43,668 bases of DNA from an uncultured Collinsella sp. (GCA_902494295.1 CABUSL010000003.1:1-43668); one strand, 5' to 3'; positions 23,877 to 31,560 are shown, counted from the stretch's first letter. Notes: generated by a model not told the origin, from the letters alone. A program made the numbers and translations.

Positions 23877-25493
23877 CTACTCCTCCTCTTTGGAGAACTT
23901 CTTGATAGCAGGGGTGGTGGCCAGGCCAAGCACGATGATGGCAGCGCCCACGTAGTAAGCGAAACGCGTGGAGTTGAAGCGGGACTGGGCATTGATCTCG
24001 ACCAGGGCGTCGCGCTCCTCATCGCTCATATCGATGTCCTCAATAGAAGCGCGGAAGTTCTCATCGGAGACAAGGTCGATATTGCGCTCGGAAATAGCGG
24101 CGACGGTGGACTCGGAAATGCGGGAATCGTTAGCGGCTGCATCCTTCACGGAGTTGGTGATACCAAAGAGCAGCACGGCACCCAGCAGGGCAATGCCGAT
24201 GGCCTGGCCAACGTTACGCATGGTGGTCTGAATGCCGCCGGACTGGGAAGCGTCGCGCTCGTTCACGGCAAGGGCGACAACGTTGTTGGCCTGGGCGGAA
24301 ACGATACCGGCGCCCGAGCTGGCAACAACGCAGCCAATGAGAATGCCCGGCATGGAAGCAGCGTCGAGCGTAACGGAGAACGCCATGATGATCAGGGCGG
24401 CGGCAAGGGTGAGATAGCCGACCTGGATGACGCGACGCGGGTTAGCCTTCGGCATGAACTTGGGGATACCGATGGAGAAGGCGAAGGTCGGAACGCCAAC
24501 GACGATGGAGAGCACGCCAACGATAGCCGGAGACCAGCCAGCAACGAGCTGCAGGTAGGGGGCCATCAGAATGGACTGAACACCCATGAAGAAGAACGTG
24601 ATGGCGGAGGCGGCGAGACCGGCGAGGACCTGCGGGGTCTTAAGGAAGGACTGGGGCAGCAGGGCAAAGCCGTTCTTCTCCTCGACCTTCTTCTCGACGT
24701 TGATCATAACGATGAGGATGATCACGCCCAGGACGGCCATGGGCAGGCAGGGGGAGATACCGGCGATGGTGAAGGGGCATGCCGGGAAGGGCTCGACGAG
24801 GCCCCAAGCGGAGATGCGGGACACGCCGACCAGGAACAGGAACAGGCCGGTTGCGGCAAGGGCAACGCCAACGCCATCGAACTTGAGCTTCTCATCGGAC
24901 TGCTCGATCTCGGGCAGCTTGAAGGACAGCAGGAACACGAGTACAAAGTAGGCGGCGAGGACGAAGAACGTCACGCGCATGCCGGCGGCCATGAGCACGA
25001 TCGAAAGCAGCAGCGGCAGCAGGGCGGAAAGGCCGGAGGCGGCGCCTATGCAGCCAAAGGCAAGCACGCGGTTCTTACCGTGATAGATCTTGGGAACGAG
25101 GCCCAGAACCGAGGGAATCATGAACGACGCGCCGAAGCCCACGAGGGTACGGCCGCCCCAAATGAAGACGGTCATGTTGGGGGAAACGGCAAGGACGACC
25201 TCGCCGGCGGCGCACAGCAGAGCGCCCATGCGGAAGTTCTTCTTCCAGCCGATGATGGTGCCCATCATGCCACCGGCGATCATAAAGGCGCCGGCCATGA
25301 GGGAGTAGACCATGTTGGCGAGCTGGATGTCGGCGGTGGTGGCGCCGAGGTCCTGCGTCAGGGCGGTTGCGGCGAGCGAAAGGGCGCCGTTATCGCCCGA
25401 AGTGCCCATCTGGGCCAGGATCAGAACGAGAACGGGGAGAAGCATGAACTTCTCGGCACCCTTCTCCTCTGCCACAGCTTTAGCTTTAGCCAT
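23877..25493 (-). CDS. MFS transporter (DHA2-like), second paralog
   Basis: A 538-residue transporter with about 14 helices. LAQMGTSGDNGALSLA, GWKKNFRMGALL, FIWGGRTLVGFGASFMIPSVLG and SAQANNVVALAVNERDASQSGG correspond position by position to the paralog at 18541. ATG at 25493 has AAGGAA upstream. It is co-transcribed with the downstream amidohydrolase and preceded by a perfect operator dyad. Likely an importer for the amidohydrolase substrate; drug export cannot be excluded from sequence. Confidence 0.92.
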   Translation of the reverse strand: MAKAKAVAEEKGAEKFMLLPVLVLILAQMGTSGDNGALSLAATALTQDLGATTADIQLANMVYSLMAGAFMIAGGMMGTIIGWKKNFRMGALLCAAGEVVLAVSPNMTVFIWGGRTLVGFGASFMIPSVLGLVPKIYHGKNRVLAFGCIGAASGLSALLPLLLSIVLMAAGMRVTFFVLAAYFVLVFLLSFKLPEIEQSDEKLKFDGVGVALAATGLFLFLVGVSRISAWGLVEPFPACPFTIAGISPCLPMAVLGVIILIVMINVEKKVEEKNGFALLPQSFLKTPQVLAGLAASAITFFFMGVQSILMAPYLQLVAGWSPAIVGVLSIVVGVPTFAFSIGIPKFMPKANPRRVIQVGYLTLAAALIIMAFSVTLDAASMPGILIGCVVASSGAGIVSAQANNVVALAVNERDASQSGGIQTTMRNVGQAIGIALLGAVLLFGITNSVKDAAANDSRISESTVAAISERNIDLVSDENFRASIEDIDMSDEERDALVEINAQSRFNSTRFAYYVGAAIIVLGLATTPAIKKFSKEEE

Positions 25494-25564
25494 GTGTTGG
25501 TTCCTTTCTTTTCCGTTTCACGCGGGCATTGAACCCCTTTGAGCCCGCGCGTCTTGTCGAGGCA

Positions 25565-25621
25565 AATATAGGCTGAAGCGCAATACGGACGGCATCAGAG
25601 CCATTGCCGTAGATACGGCAA
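25565..25621 (-). promoter_or_regulatory. MFS-amidohydrolase promoter with perfect dyad operator
   Basis: TTGCCGTA-GAT-ACGGCAA occupies 25604-25621 (centre 25612.5). On the minus strand a TATATT -10 is at 25565-25570, so the operator centre is 47.5 bases upstream of the downstream -10 edge, about position -54. That is a typical activator position. No good -35 is visible, consistent with activation. Confidence 0.7.
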
Positions 25622-25666
25622 TTCTGACGGCGGGCCTAAAGGGCATCTGCTTTTTCTCGTGTCAAG

Positions 25667-25704
25667 CAAAACGGCCGACCCCTTTGCTCGGGCCGACCGT
25701 TTTG
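25667..25704 (-). terminator. terminator of the 4-TM membrane protein gene
   Basis: CAAAACGG and CCGTTTTG close a stem continued by CCGACC/GGCCGA wobble pairs around CCTTTGCT. It is 28 bases past the stop at 25732; the minus-strand 3' side reads CCGTTTTGCTTG. Confidence 0.7.
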
Positions 25705-25731
25705 AAGAGACAGTTTGATTGTTGGAAAATC

Positions 25732-26238
25732 CTAGGCAGTCGCGGCGACTTCCCCAGCGTCGACACCCGCGGTGGTGGCACCGATGACGGCGTAGCCGCT
25801 CACACAGCCGGCAACAGCGCACATAACGCCCTTAAAGATCATCATGCCCGTGCGCGAAAGCGGCAGCGGGAGCACAAAAGTGCAAAGCCATGCAAGGGGC
25901 GTGGCAACTACGAGAGCGATGATGCCGACGACGATCGACAGGGGAATCGACTTTTTGGGCAGCTTTGCCAGCCAACCATAGCCTTCGGAATTACCAAGGT
26001 AAACACCCTTGTTGAAGTCCATCTTGGTCAGCGGCACCACGCACCATGTCAAGATGAGACCGAGCAGGGCACCCGTCAGCGCAATCTCCTCGACAACCTT
26101 ACCGGCGGCAAAGGTAATATCGGCGTCCCCCGCGTGCATGCCCATAAAGATAAGTGCGTTGACGACGCCGTTGACGATGCCGTAACCGACGATGCACTTG
26201 TTCTTAAGATAGCTCTGGTAGTCCTTTGCGGCGGCCAT
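25732..26238 (-). CDS. Hypothetical four-helix membrane protein
   Basis: A 168-residue integral membrane protein with four hydrophobic stretches: GYGIVNGVVNALIFMGM, IALTGALLGLILTWCVVP, IPLSIVVGIIALVVATPLAW and IFKGVMCAVAGCVSGYAVIG. No family recognised with confidence. ATG at 26238 has a strong GGGGAGGG site; the longer open frame to 26592 runs through the operator and a repeat. It shares a perfect operator with the MFS-amidohydrolase operon, so it is probably part of the same system, perhaps an accessory transporter. Confidence 0.82.
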   Translation of the reverse strand: MAAAKDYQSYLKNKCIVGYGIVNGVVNALIFMGMHAGDADITFAAGKVVEEIALTGALLGLILTWCVVPLTKMDFNKGVYLGNSEGYGWLAKLPKKSIPLSIVVGIIALVVATPLAWLCTFVLPLPLSRTGMMIFKGVMCAVAGCVSGYAVIGATTAGVDAGEVAATA

Positions 26239-26278
26239 ATGCCCTCCCCATTTTCGCAGTGTCATTTGAGTGGGGCAC

Positions 26279-26334
26279 AGTGTATCCTCGCGCGCATTCC
26301 GCGCTGACCAGAAGGATTGCCGTATTAACGGCAA
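26279..26334 (-). promoter_or_regulatory. promoter of the 4-TM protein with perfect dyad operator
   Basis: TTGCCGTA-TTA-ACGGCAA lies at 26317-26334 (centre 26325.5). On the minus strand TACACT at 26279-26284 is a candidate -10. The centre-to--10 distance is 46.5 bases, matching the other members. Again no strong -35 is visible. Confidence 0.65.
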
Positions 26335-26346
26335 CAGGCGCACCCC

Positions 26347-26382
26347 ACCGCCACGAAGGGGACAGGCACCTTTGTGGCGGTT
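26347..26382. repeat. core-GGGAC hairpin repeat, copy 7 (CGCCAC type)
   Basis: ACCGCCACGAAGG and CCTTTGTGGCGGT arms (one wobble) surround GGACAGGCA. It lies between the operator above and the LacI promoter. Confidence 0.7.
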
Positions 26383-26398
26383 TTCAACATGGTGGACT

Positions 26399-26429
26399 TT
26401 GACACCCCAGGGGCAGGCGATGCTACAAT
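26399..26429 (+). promoter_or_regulatory. promoter of the first LacI gene
   Basis: TTGACA (26399-26404) and extended -10 TGCTACAAT (TACAAT at 26424-26429) are separated by 19 bases. The spacer holds CCCC-A-GGGG, a small dyad that could be an operator. Confidence 0.5.
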
Positions 26430-26464
26430 CTGGCTTGTACTTGAAACGCATCAAAGGGGCCGCT

Positions 26465-27577
26465 ATGGCAAAGGTAAAAATCAGCGACGTCGCGCGCGAG
26501 GCCGGGGTTTCGTTGGGCACAGTTTCCAACGCGCTCAACCACCCCGAAAAGCTGCGCCCCGAGACCCTCAAGCTCATCAACGAGACCATCAATCGCCTTG
26601 GCTACCTGCCCAACCAAAGCGCCCGTCAGCTCGCGGGCGGCGCCACCAAGTCCTTTGGCCTGGTGCTCCCCCGTCTCGATCACGGCTTTTCGCTCCAAAT
26701 CGCCAGCGGCGCCCACAACGAGGCCCGCAAGCACGGCTACGACTTGCTCATCGCCAACGCCGATAACGACGATATTCTCGAGGACCATTACCTGCGCTAC
26801 TTTATGGGCACCCAGATGTCCGGCGTCATGGTTCAGCCCATGGCATCCCCCGACTGGCACCCCGCCATGACTAAAATGCCCGTGCCGATCGTCCATCTGG
26901 ACATCCATTGCTCCGAGCCCGGCTACTACGTAGCGGCCGACAATGAGGCCCAGGGTCGCATCATTGCCGAACTTGCCATCGCCCGCGGTGCACGCCATAT
27001 CACCGTTGTAGGTAGAGCAGCATTTATGCAACTCACCCTGCGCGTCCTTGGCATTCATAAGGCGCTCGCCCTGCACCCCGATATCAAGATCGAAGTCATC
27101 GACGCCGGCGAATGGAATACCGCTGCCGACGGCTACGGCATCGGTGCCCAAATCGCCGAGCGCCCCGCGGACGAACGTCCCGATTTTGTCGTCGGCCTGA
27201 CCGACGTGTTGGCCTCGGGCGTCGTTTCGGCACTGGTCGACAAGGGCATCTCTGTCCCCGGGCAAGTACGCGTAGCAGGCTGCGATGGCAACCCGCTCGC
27301 TTGGAGCGGATCGGTCCCGCTCACTACGGTAGCGCCCCCGGGCTACGAGATTGGCCGCAAGGGCGTTCAATTGCTCATGGAGCAAATCGAGAACAAGGTC
27401 CCGACAAAGACCAAGCATATCCACGTCAGCTCTGCCGCGCGCACCGTCACCGCGGTCACGGCCATCGAGGACATCAACCGCCAAGAACTCGTGCGGCCGT
27501 TCCTGCTGGAACGCGCCAGCACCCAGGCAAGCAGCCAGACCGACGCCACGGCCATCAACCTAGGCGCGTATCTATAG
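26465..27577 (+). CDS. LacI-family transcriptional regulator
   Basis: A 370-residue protein. The LacI HTH is textbook: ISDVAREAGVSLGTVSNALN, hinge region NRLGYLPNQSARQLAGG, then a periplasmic-binding-like effector domain (DLLIANADNDDILEDHYL, VHLDIHCSEPGYYVAADN, VVGLTDVLASGVVSALVDKGI, VAGCDGNPLAWS). ATG at 26465 directly precedes the HTH. The C-terminal tail after VTAI is longer than in LacI itself. No sugar gene lies next to it on the same strand, so targets are probably elsewhere; a convergent HAD phosphatase follows after a shared terminator. Confidence 0.92.
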   Translation: MAKVKISDVAREAGVSLGTVSNALNHPEKLRPETLKLINETINRLGYLPNQSARQLAGGATKSFGLVLPRLDHGFSLQIASGAHNEARKHGYDLLIANADNDDILEDHYLRYFMGTQMSGVMVQPMASPDWHPAMTKMPVPIVHLDIHCSEPGYYVAADNEAQGRIIAELAIARGARHITVVGRAAFMQLTLRVLGIHKALALHPDIKIEVIDAGEWNTAADGYGIGAQIAERPADERPDFVVGLTDVLASGVVSALVDKGISVPGQVRVAGCDGNPLAWSGSVPLTTVAPPGYEIGRKGVQLLMEQIENKVPTKTKHIHVSSAARTVTAVTAIEDINRQELVRPFLLERASTQASSQTDATAINLGAYL

Positions 27578-27604
27578 CACGCCCGTAAGTATGCTAAGTC
27601 GCCG

Positions 27605-27650
27605 CTCAAGCAAAAGGGGCCCGACCATTGCCGGGCCCCTTTTGCTTGAG
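27605..27650. terminator. strong bidirectional terminator
   Basis: A perfect 19-bp stem (27605-27623 with 27632-27650, core AAAAGGGGCCCG/CGGGCCCCTTTT). T and A tracts within the stem serve both convergent genes, LacI and the HAD phosphatase. Confidence 0.9.
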
Positions 27651-27690
27651 CGCAAACGTGAGCAAACGCTCGTTTTAACGCCGCAATTTT

Positions 27691-28341
27691 CTAGCGCACG
27701 GCCCTGACCGCCGCCGCCAGGTCGAACAACGTATCGAGCACGGCCTCGCAGCCATCCACCACGTCCTGCGGCAACGGCACAATATCGGGGACGGCAAAGA
27801 CGTGGCAGCCAGCCGTAATGCCCGAGACGCAGCCGTTGCGCGAATCCTCGACCACGGCGCACTCCTCGGGGGCAAAGCCCGCACGCTCGCAGGCAAGCAG
27901 ATACATCTCGGGGTCGGGCTTGCCGTGCACGACGTCCTCGCCACACGTTACCGTTTCAAACTTGTCAAAAAGACCGACCATCTTAAGGTTGCGCTCGGCC
28001 GTAACGAGGCGCGACGACGTCGCTAGACCCACGTGATAGCCCGCAGCCAGCAGCTCGTCTAGGCACTCGGCGGCGCCGGCCTTAAGCTCAAGCTCGGTCT
28101 TGACCATCTCGTCGCGAATCTCCTTGTGGCGACGATAGATCGCCTCGGTGGTTTCATGGCTGCCGTAATGCCTATCAAGGATGTCCATAACATCGGGCAG
28201 CGTGCGGCCGATAAACTGATGGATCAGCGCATCATCAATCGCGAGCCCCAGCTCAGCGGCGCCTGCCTTCCAGGCCTTAATCCCCAAACGCTCGGTGTCG
28301 ACCAGCGTTCCGTCCATGTCAAAAATAACAGCCTTGATCAT
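27691..28341 (-). CDS. HAD-superfamily phosphatase (beta-phosphoglucomutase-like)
   Basis: A 216-residue HAD hydrolase: motif I FDMDGTLVDTE (nucleophile Asp), a helical C1 cap (WKAGAAELGL to MVKTELELKAGA), motif II ATSSR, motif III GKPDPEMYL and motif IV VVEDSRNG. This class comprises sugar-phosphate phosphatases and beta-phosphoglucomutases; the substrate is unresolved. ATG at 28341 (MIKAVIF) with GGGGGG upstream is chosen over an earlier in-frame codon. Divergent from larE with about 165 bp between. Confidence 0.92.
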   Translation of the reverse strand: MIKAVIFDMDGTLVDTERLGIKAWKAGAAELGLAIDDALIHQFIGRTLPDVMDILDRHYGSHETTEAIYRRHKEIRDEMVKTELELKAGAAECLDELLAAGYHVGLATSSRLVTAERNLKMVGLFDKFETVTCGEDVVHGKPDPEMYLLACERAGFAPEECAVVEDSRNGCVSGITAGCHVFAVPDIVPLPQDVVDGCEAVLDTLFDLAAAVRAVR

Positions 28342-28396
28342 ATCGGCCCCCCTCACCGGATTGTGTTACTACCACTCTACCGCACTTACAAACTTG

Positions 28397-28411
28397 TATA
28401 TAACGTATATA
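28397..28411. promoter_or_regulatory. AT-rich dyad in the HAD/larE divergent region
   Basis: TATATA-ACG-TATATA sits in an AT-rich island in the divergent gap. It could be promoter or operator DNA; no clean -35/-10 pair could be assigned for either gene. Confidence 0.3.
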
Positions 28412-28508
28412 GCATATTGCACTTTCGTTACATAGATAGAAGTCTTATGGCAAGTAACGCATTAGGATTATAGTTTTCGACCGAGTACTCAACGATAAGG
28501 ATCGTTTC

Positions 28509-29387
28509 ATGATTTTAGACACCACGGCACCCGCAGAGGAGCTTCAAGACAAGCTATCGGCGCTCGAACAGCTGCTTTTGGCATACGGGCGCGTGGCTAT
28601 CGGGTTTTCCGGCGGCGTCGACAGCAGCTTTTTGGCCGCCGTATGCGCCCGCATCATGCCTACCAATACCCTCCTCGTCCATCTCACCACGCCGCTCATC
28701 GGCACGCCCGAGCAGGCTTCGTTTGAGCAGTCCGTTGATGGGCAGGCCAATGAGGGGCCGCATTTTAAGCTCCCCGTGCTCAATCTTTCGGTGGATCAGC
28801 TGCAGCTCCCCCAAGTAGCCTGCAACGATGCTAATCGCTGCTACCACTGCAAGCACGCCAGCTTTACCGCCATCGTCAACCACGCCAAGTCGCTCGGCTT
28901 TCCCACCGTCATCGATGGCAGCAATGCAAACGATCGCGGTGACTACCGCCCCGGCATGCGTGCGGCAGAAGAGCTCGGCGTACGCTCACCCCTTATGGAG
29001 GTCGGCTTTACCAAGGACGAAGAGCGCGAGCTGCTGCGCGCATGGGGCTATCCCGTTTGGAACCTGCCGGCGGGAGCATGTCTTGCCACCCGCGTCCCCA
29101 CGGGCGAGGAGCTTACGCGCGAGAAGGTCGATTTAATCCGCGCCTGCGAGGATTACCTGCACGATCTTGACTTAGCTCAGGTCCGCGCACGCCTGGTCGG
29201 CGGCTGCATGCATATCGAGGCCGCACCCGCAGATGTCGCCAAGATCGCCGCCCTCGGCGATGCCGCCGTCGACGACAAGGGCAAGACCCCGCTGCCCGCC
29301 GCTATCGAGTCCGCGCTGCGCGAGCTGGGCTGCGGCCATATCTCCCCCGAGGTCACCCCCTACATCCACGGCAACATGAACCTTTAG
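28509..29387 (+). CDS. larE: LarE-type ATP-dependent sacrificial sulfur transferase
   Basis: A 292-residue PP-loop ATPase. SGGVDSS at residues 34-40 is the adenylation loop; then DANRCYHCK with a CxxC pair, DGSNANDRGDYRPGMRA, and PAGACLATRVPTGEELT, the region carrying the sulfur-donating cysteine in LarE proteins. LarE inserts sulfur into pyridinium dicarboxylate to build the nickel-pincer cofactor of lactate racemase and related enzymes. The partners larB, larC and larA are not in this window. ATG at 28509 has AAGGA upstream. A hairpin directly follows the stop. Confidence 0.9.
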   Translation: MILDTTAPAEELQDKLSALEQLLLAYGRVAIGFSGGVDSSFLAAVCARIMPTNTLLVHLTTPLIGTPEQASFEQSVDGQANEGPHFKLPVLNLSVDQLQLPQVACNDANRCYHCKHASFTAIVNHAKSLGFPTVIDGSNANDRGDYRPGMRAAEELGVRSPLMEVGFTKDEERELLRAWGYPVWNLPAGACLATRVPTGEELTREKVDLIRACEDYLHDLDLAQVRARLVGGCMHIEAAPADVAKIAALGDAAVDDKGKTPLPAAIESALRELGCGHISPEVTPYIHGNMNL

Positions 29388-29414
29388 GTTACGCCGTTTT
29401 ACAAACGGCGTAAC
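29388..29414 (+). terminator. hairpin abutting the larE stop
   Basis: GTTACGCCGTTT (29388-29399) and AAACGGCGTAAC (29403-29414) form a perfect 12-bp stem with a 3-base loop. It begins one base after the stop codon. No T run follows, so it may act as a 3' stabiliser rather than a terminator. Confidence 0.6.
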
Positions 29415-29564
29415 TGCTCGGCGCTGCGCAGGCCCCGGGCACGGCAATCTGACGTTCAACTTCACGGGCGCGACCAAAAGGTCAGCGCCCGCTTGTTTCA
29501 CGTCACCTTACCGCACCCGGAGCCTGCTCGCTCGCATATGCTCAACCTGGACTGCGTTAACTGA

Positions 29565-29611
29565 CCTACCAAAAAGGGACAGGTTTATTTTGGCAGGTTT
29601 TATCTGGGGAA
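29565..29611. repeat. core-GGGAC hairpin repeat, copy 8 (TGCCAAAA type)
   Basis: CCTACCAAAA (one change from CCTGCCAAAA) and TTTTGGCAGG around AGGGACAGGTTTA, followed by TTTTATCTGGGGAAA. The stretch 29415-29564 before it holds no gene I can support. Confidence 0.75.
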
Positions 29612-29683
29612 ATATCGCGAGACAATCGCCCCTCCAGCACCCATCTGGCCTCGAGAGACACTAGAGAGGCGACCCGGCTGCAT

Positions 29684-29806
29684 CTACTTCTTCCGATATC
29701 GGCGGTTACGACTCGTCGATGAACCCATTACTTCGATGAGCCCTTTATCCGCCATTTTTGGCAGATGGTAGCTGACGAACGAATTTTGGCATTCCGTCTC
29801 TCTAAA
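29684..29806 (-). pseudogene. remnant of a winged-helix regulator C-terminus
   Basis: Read on the minus strand, about 40 codons end at a TAG (29684-29686) and give CQNSFVSYHLPKMADKGLIE, then VMGSSTSRNRRYRKK. This has the pattern of a recognition helix and wing of a winged-helix domain, as in the C-terminal HTH of COG2865-type (AlbA_2) regulators. Upstream the frame meets a stop within the large palindrome and has no usable start. I read it as the leftover 3' end of a lost gene; the family assignment is tentative. Confidence 0.5.
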
Positions 29807-29860
29807 ACAATAGATTTATCTCTCTAACTTTAGAGAGATAAATCTATTGTTTTAGAGAGA
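29797..29860. repeat. perfect 31-bp-arm palindrome built from TCTCTCTAA motifs
   Basis: Arms 29797-29827 and 29830-29860 are exact inverted copies separated by 2 bases. Each arm starts with TCTCTCTAA and ends with TCTCTCTAA, so four motif copies lie in 64 bp. Further copies follow at about 29894, 29916, 29928 and 29946. Confidence 0.9.
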
Positions 29861-29891
29861 TGTATCGAATTCGCTGCTAGATTGCCTAATG

Positions 29892-29954
29892 CTATCTCTC
29901 TAACCAACCTTCTCTTTAGAGAGACATTTAGAGAGACGAGTGCGACCTCTCTAA
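29892..29954. repeat. additional TCTCTCTAA/TTAGAGAGA motif copies
   Basis: ATCTCTCTAA, TTTAGAGAGAC twice, and CCTCTCTAA occur within about 60 bases, in both orientations. They look like binding sites of the regulator whose remnant lies alongside. Confidence 0.6.
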
Positions 29955-30027
29955 TCATGGGCTCCACTCTTTAAGGTGCACACTTCCTAACCGTGCCCTA
30001 AGTTGCGGTGGAATAACTCACGATTAG

Positions 30028-30073
30028 CCTGCCAAAAAGGGACAGGTTTATTTTGGCAGGTTTTATCTGGGGA
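30028..30073. repeat. core-GGGAC hairpin repeat, copy 9 (TGCCAAAA type)
   Basis: CCTGCCAAAA and TTTTGGCAGG around AGGGACAGGTTTA, followed by TTTTATCTGGGGAAA. From the core onward it is identical to the 29565 copy over about 35 bases. Confidence 0.8.
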
Positions 30074-30082
30074 AACGCAAAT

Positions 30083-30119
30083 AGGGCCGTGACACCCATA
30101 CGGCGTCGCGGCCCTTTTC
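30083..30119 (-). terminator. terminator of the sugar operon
   Basis: AGGGCCG and CGGCCCT close a hairpin with inner TGAC/GTCG pairs. It lies about 40 bases past the PTS IIA stop. Confidence 0.65.
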
Positions 30120-30157
30120 CTTGGAGAAGGATCAATTGATTGAACGGGATGACCGTT

Positions 30158-30610
30158 CTAGTCTTCGAGTCCGCTATTGATGAGCTCCGCAATCTCAACG
30201 GGATCGGTGCTCGCACGCACTTTGTCACGGAAGCCGGCGTCCATCAGCATCACGGCAGCCTTGGAGAGCAGACGCAGGTGCGTGGTTCCAGCCTCGCCGG
30301 CGGGCACGTACAGCGCGAGCGCAACATCGACGGGCACCCCATCGAAGCTCGGCCATTCAACGGGCTCGACCAGCTTAAGCACGGCCACACCCGGCGTATG
30401 GATCGCATCGCTCTTGGCATGCGGAACGGCAAAACCGGCGACAAGCCCGGTCTCGGCCTCGTTCTCGCGAGCAATAAAGGCAGCCTCTACGGCAGATGCG
30501 TCATCGGCAAAGCCGAGCTCGATTGCCTGCTCGGACAAATAATGCAGGGCGTCCTCGCGCGAGGCGGCGGTATACCCTATCGTCACTTGGTTGGCAGATA
30601 CAAATCCCAT
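30158..30610 (-). CDS. PTS fructose/mannitol-type EIIA protein
   Basis: A 150-residue PTS_EIIA_2 domain. The phosphorylated histidine is His64 in GFAVPHAKSDAI, and the fold landmarks VEWPSFDGVPVDVALALYVPA and HLRLLSKAAVMLMD follow. It accepts phosphate from HPr and passes it to the EIIB domain of the IIBC protein encoded at the start of the operon. ATG at 30610 has AAGGAAGG upstream, 11 bases after the transketolase stop. It is the last gene of the six-gene operon. Confidence 0.93.
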   Translation of the reverse strand: MGFVSANQVTIGYTAASREDALHYLSEQAIELGFADDASAVEAAFIARENEAETGLVAGFAVPHAKSDAIHTPGVAVLKLVEPVEWPSFDGVPVDVALALYVPAGEAGTTHLRLLSKAAVMLMDAGFRDKVRASTDPVEIAELINSGLED

Positions 30611-30621
30611 GGAAACCTTCC

Positions 30622-31560
30622 TTACAACACAGACCTGACCGCAGCTTCGATACCGTCGGCGTCCAAACCGTACTTGTGCAGCAAATCGACCGCAGGGCCG
30701 GACTCGCCATACACATCGCGCACGCCGACGCGTCGCATCGGCACCGGATACTGCTCCGCGAGCACCGAGGCCACAGCCTCGCCAAGACCACCGATAATCG
30801 AATGCTCCTCGGCGGTGACCACGCGACCAGTCTTCTTGGCGCTGGCAACCACCAGGCGCTCATCGAGCGGCTTGATCGTGTGCATGTTGATGACCTCGGC
30901 ATCGATACCATCGGCAGCGAGCGCCTCGGCAGCCTCAAGCGCCTCGGCGACCATAAGGCCACAAGCGATGATGGTCACATCGGACCCCTCGCGCACGACC
31001 ACGCCGCGACCAATCTTGAACTCATAGTCCTCGTGGTCGTTGATGACCGGTGTTGCCAGGCGGCCGAAGCGCATGTAAACCGGGCCCTCAAACTCATAGG
31101 CGGCGCGCACACAGGCACGAGCCTCGACGTCGTCGGCGGGAACGACCACCGTCATACCCGGAATCGTGCGCATGAGTGCGATATCCTCGCAGCACTGGTG
31201 CGTGGCGCCGTCCTCGCCCACCGAAATGCCGGCATGAGTAGCGCCAATCTTGACGTTGAGGTGCGGGTAGCCGATGGAATTGCGGACCTGCTCGTAGGCG
31301 CGACCGGCGGCAAACATCGCAAAGGTGCTCGCAAAAGCAACGCGGCCCGTGGTCGCGATGCCGGCGGCAAGACCCATCAGGTTGCTCTCGGCAATGCCGG
31401 CGTCGTAGAAGCGCTCAGGGTGCGCAGCCTTAAACTTACCGGTCTGCGTGGCGGCGGCCAGGTCGGCATCGAGAACCACAAAGTCATCGCGCTCATTGCC
31501 CAGCTCGACAAGTGCCTCGCCATAGCTAACGCGCGTGGCGACTTTCTTGACGTCTGCCAT
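30622..31560 (-). CDS. Transketolase, C-terminal subunit
   Basis: A 312-residue split transketolase half carrying the pyrimidine-binding and C-terminal domains. RVAFASTFAMFAAGRAYEQVRN, THAGISVGEDGATHQCCEDI and the transketolase_C region (GLMVAEALEAAEALAADGID, EEHSIIGGLGEAVASVL) are clear. With the N-terminal half it transfers two-carbon ketol units between xylulose-5-P and aldose phosphates. Its ATG at 31560 overlaps the TAA of the N-half (TAATG), and GGGGAGGAG precedes it, so the two halves are translationally coupled. Confidence 0.95.
   Translation of the reverse strand: MADVKKVATRVSYGEALVELGNERDDFVVLDADLAAATQTGKFKAAHPERFYDAGIAESNLMGLAAGIATTGRVAFASTFAMFAAGRAYEQVRNSIGYPHLNVKIGATHAGISVGEDGATHQCCEDIALMRTIPGMTVVVPADDVEARACVRAAYEFEGPVYMRFGRLATPVINDHEDYEFKIGRGVVVREGSDVTIIACGLMVAEALEAAEALAADGIDAEVINMHTIKPLDERLVVASAKKTGRVVTAEEHSIIGGLGEAVASVLAEQYPVPMRRVGVRDVYGESGPAVDLLHKYGLDADGIEAAVRSVL

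Noticed and set aside
22236..25532. A plus-strand open frame of 1098 codons opposite the amidohydrolase and MFS genes
   Set aside because: It mirrors codon-rich minus-strand genes with clear protein families, is low in complexity (G, H, A, D, N) and has no recognisable domain. It is a GC-driven antisense frame.
29797..29954. Possible CRISPR array from repeated TCTCTCTAA units
   Set aside because: Units are 9 bases, occur in both orientations with irregular spacing, and no cas gene is near.
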